From a virus, in the IMG/VR virus record IMGVR_UViG_3300030333_007532, positions 1 through 24,950 of that record: DNA of 24,950 nt; one strand, given 5' to 3'. A program made the translations under genes and the position numbers. Below are positions 21,053 through 24,950 of this stretch, in pieces. The notes beneath the pieces were generated by a model. It did not search any database. It had not been told where the DNA came from and was given only the letters and a program-made list of their open reading frames with translations. Numbering within the stretch: the first letter of the stretch is position 1; every line of letters starts with the position of its first letter.

Positions 21053-22177
21053 ATGAGATTAAAACTTAAAAACACTCCGGAGCAGATCGAGCTTGTAAAA
21101 GCTATGGGCTCTAAGGATGTTTCCGTTTCTAGAGAAGCTCAGGAAGCCTTCGCGGCTTTTCTTGGCCCTGTTATTCAGCAGGTGATCAACCAAGCTTCTA
21201 CTGCCGGAGCCATCTATCAGGACGCCTCTTTTGACGAGGACGATCATCCTAGTTTTCCGCTGGATCTATACTATGATCAGCCAGCAGGTTATATCAGCAC
21301 TTGGTCACAGAGTATCGCTGGTGGTCTTCCTACTTCGCAGGATATTTCTGCAACGCAGGAGCTCAAGATCGCTACATACAACATCGATAGTGCTGTTAGC
21401 GTGAACAGAAAGTACGCTCGTAAGGGCAGACTTGATGTTGTTAGTAAAGCTGTTGAGAGAATGGCACAAGAAGTTCTGGTCAAGCAAGACCGCAACGCTT
21501 GGGCTGTTGTTCTTAAAGCTCTTGGCGAAGGTTCAACCAACTCTTTGGCTCACATTATTGCGCAGCCAGATAGCCCTGCTGATGGCACCGGCTTCAGAGT
21601 TGCTGACTTGAACGCACTTATGACTCGCATGAGAAGAATTAACACTTCTTGGGCGGGTGGTACTCCTGATCCTTCTTTCAGCGAAGGTCTTACGGACCTC
21701 TTTGTTAGCCCTGAGATCATCGAGGACATCAGAGCGTTTGCTTATCAGCCAATGAACACCAGAGGTGTTCCAGATAGCACTGAGTCTACTGCAGTTCCGC
21801 TGCCTGATTCTGTTCGTAGCGAGATCTACAACAACGCTGGCGCTAGCGAAATCTACGGTGTTAACATCACCGAGGTTGTCGAGCTTGGCACCGCTAAGAA
21901 GTACAACATCCTGTTTGACCAGTTCGATAGCTCTGTCTTTGGCTCTGGTTCAAGAACTTCTTCTAATACTGAAATCGTTGTTGGTGTTGACGCTAGCAGA
22001 GGCGCATTCATCCGCGCTATCGCTCAGAATTCCGATTCTGGCGCTACGTTCAACGCTATTCCAGACGATCAGTATTCTGCAAGACACGACAAGGTCGGCT
22101 TCTACGGTTCACTCGAAGAAGGTCGCGTTTGTGTTGACGCACGTGCCCTCGTTGGTATGTACATCAAGCAGTCGTAA
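21053..22177 (+). CDS. Major capsid protein
   Basis: 374 residues. It forms the icosahedral shell. The N-terminal helix (about 5-50) is followed by the body: DLYYDQPAGYISTWSQSIAGG, SVNRKYARKGRLDVVSKAVERMAQEVLVKQDRNAW (a spine-helix-like segment), ALGEG, MRRINTSW, SEGLTDLFVSPEIIEDIRAF, and a C-terminal SARHDKVGFYGSLEEGRVCVDARALVGMYIK. This is the HK97-like major capsid pattern. AAGGAGA is a strong ribosome site, and a perfect terminator follows. Codon use is visibly different from its neighbours, with many CGC/CGT Arg and C-ending codons, suiting very high expression. It follows scaffold and decoration genes in canonical order. Confidence 0.9.
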   Translation: MRLKLKNTPEQIELVKAMGSKDVSVSREAQEAFAAFLGPVIQQVINQASTAGAIYQDASFDEDDHPSFPLDLYYDQPAGYISTWSQSIAGGLPTSQDISATQELKIATYNIDSAVSVNRKYARKGRLDVVSKAVERMAQEVLVKQDRNAWAVVLKALGEGSTNSLAHIIAQPDSPADGTGFRVADLNALMTRMRRINTSWAGGTPDPSFSEGLTDLFVSPEIIEDIRAFAYQPMNTRGVPDSTESTAVPLPDSVRSEIYNNAGASEIYGVNITEVVELGTAKKYNILFDQFDSSVFGSGSRTSSNTEIVVGVDASRGAFIRAIAQNSDSGATFNAIPDDQYSARHDKVGFYGSLEEGRVCVDARALVGMYIKQS

Positions 22178-22200
22178 GATTAGCGAAAATCAACCTTTCA

Positions 22201-22227
22201 AGTCGGGGCTTCGGCCCCGACTTTTTT
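22201..22227 (+). terminator. Rho-independent terminator after the capsid gene
   Basis: A 9-bp perfect stem AGTCGGGGC / GCCCCGACT closes a TTCG tetraloop (22210-22213) and is followed by a T run (22222-22227). It lies 24 bases after the capsid stop. It is the only textbook terminator seen in the window and separates the head operon from the neck/tail genes. Confidence 0.93.
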
Positions 22228-22248
22228 GTTCCCTAGAGGCCTAAAATC

Positions 22249-22259
22249 GTGTAAGCCAA
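22249..22259 (+). promoter_or_regulatory. GTGTAAGCCAA promoter element
   Basis: Lies just after the terminator and 21 bases before the ATG at 22281, which also has a GGAGAAAGG ribosome site. The position right behind a terminator supports a promoter role. Confidence 0.45.
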
Positions 22260-22280
22260 ATATACGGAGAAAGGTAAATT

Positions 22281-22670
22281 ATGCCAAGGAAAACGGTTAA
22301 AAAAACAACGGCTTCTTCAACAAGAAAGAAGAAAGTAAAGCTAGATGAATTGAGTCAAACTCATGGCAAAACAGAAGAGTTTGTTCCAACAACACTAGAT
22401 CAAGTTTGGGGTGACACAGGGATGTCAAAATACAAGACTTTGGATGAAGAAGAGTACCAAGGTTCTTTGCATGAAATGAACAAATCTGATCTTCAAGCGC
22501 ACGCTACTCAGATAGGAATTATTCCGATAGATAATAGAGACATATTAACCCAAAGATTGGTTAGAGAATTCAGAAACCATATCAACTCGTATCGCGCGCC
22601 TCAACAAAGCAAACAACAAAACACAGATATATCTCCAGAGGTCAGGAGAATATTAGCTGAAGGTAGATAA
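22281..22670 (+). CDS. Small basic phage protein, possibly neck/head-completion
   Basis: 129 residues. The first 25 are Lys/Thr/Ser-rich and basic. A folded part near residues 52-98 (YKTLDEEEYQGSLHEMNKSDLQAHATQIGIIP, then DILTQRLVREFRNH) resembles a SAP- or Rho-N-like helical domain found in phage proteins encoded just after the capsid gene. It could bind DNA or close the head; that is inferred from its place. It starts a new unit after the terminator, with its own promoter-like element and ribosome site. Confidence 0.6.
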   Translation: MPRKTVKKTTASSTRKKKVKLDELSQTHGKTEEFVPTTLDQVWGDTGMSKYKTLDEEEYQGSLHEMNKSDLQAHATQIGIIPIDNRDILTQRLVREFRNHINSYRAPQQSKQQNTDISPEVRRILAEGR

Positions 22671-22695
22671 AAATAGCACTAAAAAAATAAATTTA

Positions 22696-22706
22696 GTGTA
22701 ATTTAC
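22696..22706 (+). promoter_or_regulatory. GTGTAATTTAC promoter element
   Basis: AATTTAGTGTAATTTAC ends 10 bases before the ATG at 22717. Its left half (AATTTAGTGTAA) is the same as that upstream of the minus-strand gene at 2536. Confidence 0.5.
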
Positions 22707-22716
22707 TTAGATTAGT

Positions 22717-23091
22717 ATGGCCTCTACCTACAATCTAAGTATATCGCAAGGCGAGACGTATTCTATTAGATTAAACGCTAAAGACTCCTCTGGCAGTAGA
22801 ATTAACCTTAGTGGTTACACTGCTAGGGGAGTTATCAAATATAGATACGGAAGCACTGGTTTTCTTTTAGATCTAGATCCAGATGTCGTTAGCGGCACCA
22901 ATGGCAACCTGTTAACAGGTGGCTATATAGATGTGGCTTTGACACCTGCTCAGACCTCTAATTTACCCGTAGGTCAATTCGTTTATGACGTAGAGATCTC
23001 AGGGGGCAGTAGTGTTTTCAGAGTAGTCCAAGGTAAGGCAGTAGTTAATCCAGAGGTACATAGTTTTCAATTCTCAGCTACAGGTAACTAG
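22717..23091 (+). CDS. Tail/baseplate beta-sandwich protein
   Basis: 124 residues. The pattern ISQGETYSIRLNAKDSSG, INLSGYTARGVIKYRYGS, YIDVALTPAQTSNLPVGQFVYDVEIS and VFRVVQGKAVVNPEV is a widespread phage virion domain, a small immunoglobulin-like or beta-sandwich unit often found in baseplate and tail-fibre loci. No Cys, no signal. It starts a short operon of tail-type genes with 2-base to few-base gaps. The virion role is likely; its exact place is unknown. Confidence 0.7.
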   Translation: MASTYNLSISQGETYSIRLNAKDSSGSRINLSGYTARGVIKYRYGSTGFLLDLDPDVVSGTNGNLLTGGYIDVALTPAQTSNLPVGQFVYDVEISGGSSVFRVVQGKAVVNPEVHSFQFSATGN

Positions 23092-23093
23092 TA

Positions 23094-23720
23094 ATGGCTT
23101 TTGTAGAAAATGTTGATGTAACAGTTCAGACTCCTTTTACAGGGTCTTCCGCTGAAGTGACTCTACAAGGGACACAAGGCGTAGCCGGACCTCCGGGGTC
23201 AGGCTTGCAAGACTCGGGAGACTTTAATGCAGTTAATAAGAGCTTGATACCAACCCCTAGCGGCGCTTTGATGCTAGGTTCAGGCGATAGGACTTGGAAA
23301 GAAGTTCATGCTGACAAGGCTTATTTTGGGAATGTATTTTTCAGAGATGAGAACACTTACTCTTCAAGAGTAAACGCGGTGAGCAGCATAGTGTCTCTTA
23401 CAACAGCAGGCTTGCATAATATCATAACCGTGCCAGCCGGAGAAACTTTTGTTATAGATTCTTTTGAGGGTATATGCACTAAAGTAAATAATCCGTTAGT
23501 CGGTCCAAGTGTTGAGTTTGGAACTACTGGAAATTCTTCTCAGTTTGTAGATGAGTCAGTATTAAAAATAAATAGTAACAATGCTCGCCATATATTTGAC
23601 GACCCTCAAGATGCAATAGTGGGTCCTGCTGATATATCAGTTAGAGTAACGCAGGCTTCTACGGCTGTAGGCCATAGTGGATTTTTTAGAGTAAACGGAA
23701 CAAAAATAGTTTTTGGATAA
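23094..23720 (+). CDS. Tail/fibre protein with short collagen-like segment
   Basis: 208 residues. Residues 26-37 are four Gly-X-Y triplets (GTQGVAGPPGSG), a short collagen-like stretch. The phage tail-fibre pattern SGALMLGSGDRTWKEVHADKAYFGNVFF (about 56-83) follows, then beta-rich sequence with a late SVRVTQASTAVGHSGFFRVNG. Short collagen-like triplets often join domains in trimeric phage fibres. It starts 2 bases after the upstream stop, and the next ATG follows directly after its own stop. The Gly-X-Y run here contains no Lys, so it is not itself an obvious target for hydroxylysine glycosylation. Confidence 0.7.
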   Translation: MAFVENVDVTVQTPFTGSSAEVTLQGTQGVAGPPGSGLQDSGDFNAVNKSLIPTPSGALMLGSGDRTWKEVHADKAYFGNVFFRDENTYSSRVNAVSSIVSLTTAGLHNIITVPAGETFVIDSFEGICTKVNNPLVGPSVEFGTTGNSSQFVDESVLKINSNNARHIFDDPQDAIVGPADISVRVTQASTAVGHSGFFRVNGTKIVFG

Positions 23721-23721
23721 A

Positions 23722-24801
23722 ATGGGCACTACTTTAGGAGGATATTCTGATGAGAACGCGCGCTTAGAAGGTTGCGGCGTTTCTGGCTGCTTTGGCAACT
23801 ACCAAAGAACTCTCTCAAGCACTGATGCGTATTCAGCTGCTTATGGCTATACTCACGATTATACAACTAGTGATTTCGCTTCGGTTGGGGCGGGATCTAC
23901 ATGGTCCGGGCTCACTACTGCTATAAACAAAATAAAGAGCGGCTATGGGCCTCAATTGGTGGACGTAAGCTATTCTTTTATAGCTTCTGGTAGTAGGGTA
24001 AAGCCTAATACATATAGAGACCCTAGAACTTATCAGTTGAGGAACTACGCAGGCACAAGAACCAACTCTAATAGAACTGGTGCCTTTATGGACATAGGCG
24101 CTACTGGGGATGGTTTTGGTTTTGCTACTTTTACCGGAGAGGTGGTCAGAGCTTTCGATCAATGGAAAGATCTTTTAGAAGATACTTTCAGGGGTCTTAC
24201 TGTTCGTTTTAGCAACAGAGGGGAAGAAACTGGAACTGGCCTTTATAACGATACTGACATAAATGATACTACTCCATTCGATGGATTTTACAAACAGTAT
24301 AGTAATGTGCCCGCTAGTGGAATTGGAGATATTAGAATAGGCGGAATGAAAATGGGCAGAACTGACGATACTGAGTATTCAGATTTAGCTCATGCATATT
24401 ACCCTAATAATAATAATTTTTATAGGTCTATTTTAGCTAAGAGTGGTTCTGTTGGTGGTGATATATTTTTTAACCTTTCTTACAATTGGAGAACAGGAGA
24501 ATACGCTTACAAAGCAGTACACAAAAATACAGGGATACAACAATATTCTGGTACTTATGATATTAAAGCTATAGCGGTTAGAGAAATAGGAAATGCTTTA
24601 GGAGTGCCAAATGAAACTAACGCAAGAAGCATTATGCATAACAGCCAGCATGCTTTAACTACTTTCGATAGCCTTTATCCAAGTGGACTGCATCATGGTC
24701 AAGCAACTAAAGCTTACTCTAATAGTAGCTTAGCGGCCGACAAGTCTCATTCTAGAGATCATAGTGGAGAACTAAACTCGTACCTTAGAAACAACTTTTA
24801 A
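23722..24801 (+). CDS. Matrixin-fold virion protein, probably catalytically dead
   Basis: 359 residues from the ATG at 23722 (a TTG at 23713 lies inside the previous gene). Residues about 140-310 follow the matrixin/metzincin layout: VVRAFDQWKDLLEDTFRGLTV, GDIRIG, DLAHAYYPNN, GGDIFFNLSYNWRTGE, a helix IKAIAVREIGNALGVPN, and a Met-turn RSIMH. In active enzymes that helix is HExGHxxGxxH. Here the ligand positions are Arg287, Asn291 and Asn297, while Glu288, the glycines and the Met305 turn remain. A zinc protease activity is therefore unlikely. The N-terminal 130 residues are Gly/Ser/Tyr-rich. It lies among tail genes, so a structural or receptor-binding use of the fold is likely. The fold call is good by pattern. 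Confidence 0.7.
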   Translation: MGTTLGGYSDENARLEGCGVSGCFGNYQRTLSSTDAYSAAYGYTHDYTTSDFASVGAGSTWSGLTTAINKIKSGYGPQLVDVSYSFIASGSRVKPNTYRDPRTYQLRNYAGTRTNSNRTGAFMDIGATGDGFGFATFTGEVVRAFDQWKDLLEDTFRGLTVRFSNRGEETGTGLYNDTDINDTTPFDGFYKQYSNVPASGIGDIRIGGMKMGRTDDTEYSDLAHAYYPNNNNFYRSILAKSGSVGGDIFFNLSYNWRTGEYAYKAVHKNTGIQQYSGTYDIKAIAVREIGNALGVPNETNARSIMHNSQHALTTFDSLYPSGLHHGQATKAYSNSSLAADKSHSRDHSGELNSYLRNNF

Positions 24802-24806
24802 TAACA

Positions 24807-24950
24807 ATGGGCAGGGCACATACAGAAAGTAAGACTCATACGTTCAAACAGAACGTAACTTTTATAACAGGATTTGGCGTCGTAGCTGACGAGCCAATAA
24901 ACATTGGTAGCCCGACATCGAGCAATACTGATCTTGTTATACACAACAAA
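24807..24950 (+). CDS. Partial structural gene running off the window
   Basis: ATG at 24807, 5 bases after the previous stop, opens a frame with no stop in the remaining 48 codons. The visible part (MGRAHTESKTHTFKQNVTFI onward) is polar and beta-like, with VVADEPINIGSPTSSNTDLV. It resembles the start of a tail or fibre protein but I do not recognise it. The gene continues beyond 24950. Confidence 0.6.
   Translation, partial: MGRAHTESKTHTFKQNVTFITGFGVVADEPINIGSPTSSNTDLVIHNK

Noticed and set aside
21765-22244. 159-codon plus-strand frame inside and beyond the capsid gene
   Set aside because: It is Leu/Ser-rich, overlaps the capsid frame and runs through the terminator. It is a shadow frame.
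22909-22920. 12-base palindrome CCTGTTAACAGG
   Set aside because: It is a short perfect palindrome inside a coding gene with no partner copies noted and no regulatory context.
121-24744. 15-base identical string TTAGCGGCCGACAAG at 121-135 and 24730-24744
   Set aside because: A match of this length is about what chance allows in 25 kb, and both copies lie in coding sequence with different reading. Not treated as att sites or terminal repeats.
1-24950. CRISPR arrays, tRNAs, insertion sequences
   Set aside because: I saw no regularly spaced direct repeats, cloverleaf sequences, transposase genes or terminal inverted repeats.

Overview
The window looks like about 25 kb of a large tailed dsDNA phage (Caudoviricetes), probably from an aquatic metagenome. 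It is AT-rich, gene-dense, full of stop/start overlaps, and has no host housekeeping genes, rRNA or tRNA. The right part is a head-building module in canonical order: large terminase, portal, prohead protease/scaffold, a small decoration-type protein, major capsid protein with a perfect terminator behind it, then neck and tail/fibre proteins. The host cannot be named. A lipoprotein signal, an MscS-like membrane protein and many glycan enzymes would suit a Gram-negative bacterium, but that is inference.

Layout. Positions 117-3968 are mostly minus strand: a GT34-like glycosyltransferase, an FkbM methyltransferase, small conserved phage proteins (one with an extreme Cys/Asp tract) and a tiny MscS-like protein. 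Positions 4028-7765 hold three overlapping plus-strand glycosyltransferase genes. Two resemble the GT25 domain of collagen galactosyltransferases. The third fuses a GT25-like domain to the glucosyltransferase and accessory domains of procollagen lysyl hydroxylase (PLOD/LH3), without the hydroxylase domain. Positions 8125-11338 carry a zinc-ribbon protein, a sigma-like factor with a Cys-rich insert, an unknown coiled-coil protein, a C2H2-ERCC4 nuclease and a 26-residue membrane peptide. Positions 11340-22177 are the head module, interrupted between portal and protease by a non-canonical island: an FtsZ/tubulin-family GTPase, a lipoprotein with a membrane helix, two DUF2589-type proteins and an unknown protein. 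After the terminator come a small basic protein, tail beta-proteins, a protein with a short collagen-like Gly-X-Y run and a matrixin-fold protein that has lost all three zinc histidines.

How it may work together. Almost every gene that follows a non-coding gap has a GTGTA(A/T)-rich element just upstream, often so close that the mRNA would be nearly leaderless. Genes with overlapping neighbours lack it. Together with the sigma-like gene this suggests a phage-specific late transcription programme. The glycosyltransferases, methyltransferase and collagen-like/matrixin-like tail proteins suggest glycan decoration of the virion or remodelling of the host surface. The FtsZ-like/lipoprotein/DUF2589 island, lying inside the morphogenesis operon, is the best candidate for an undescribed system, perhaps a cytoskeletal or membrane-anchored device used during assembly.
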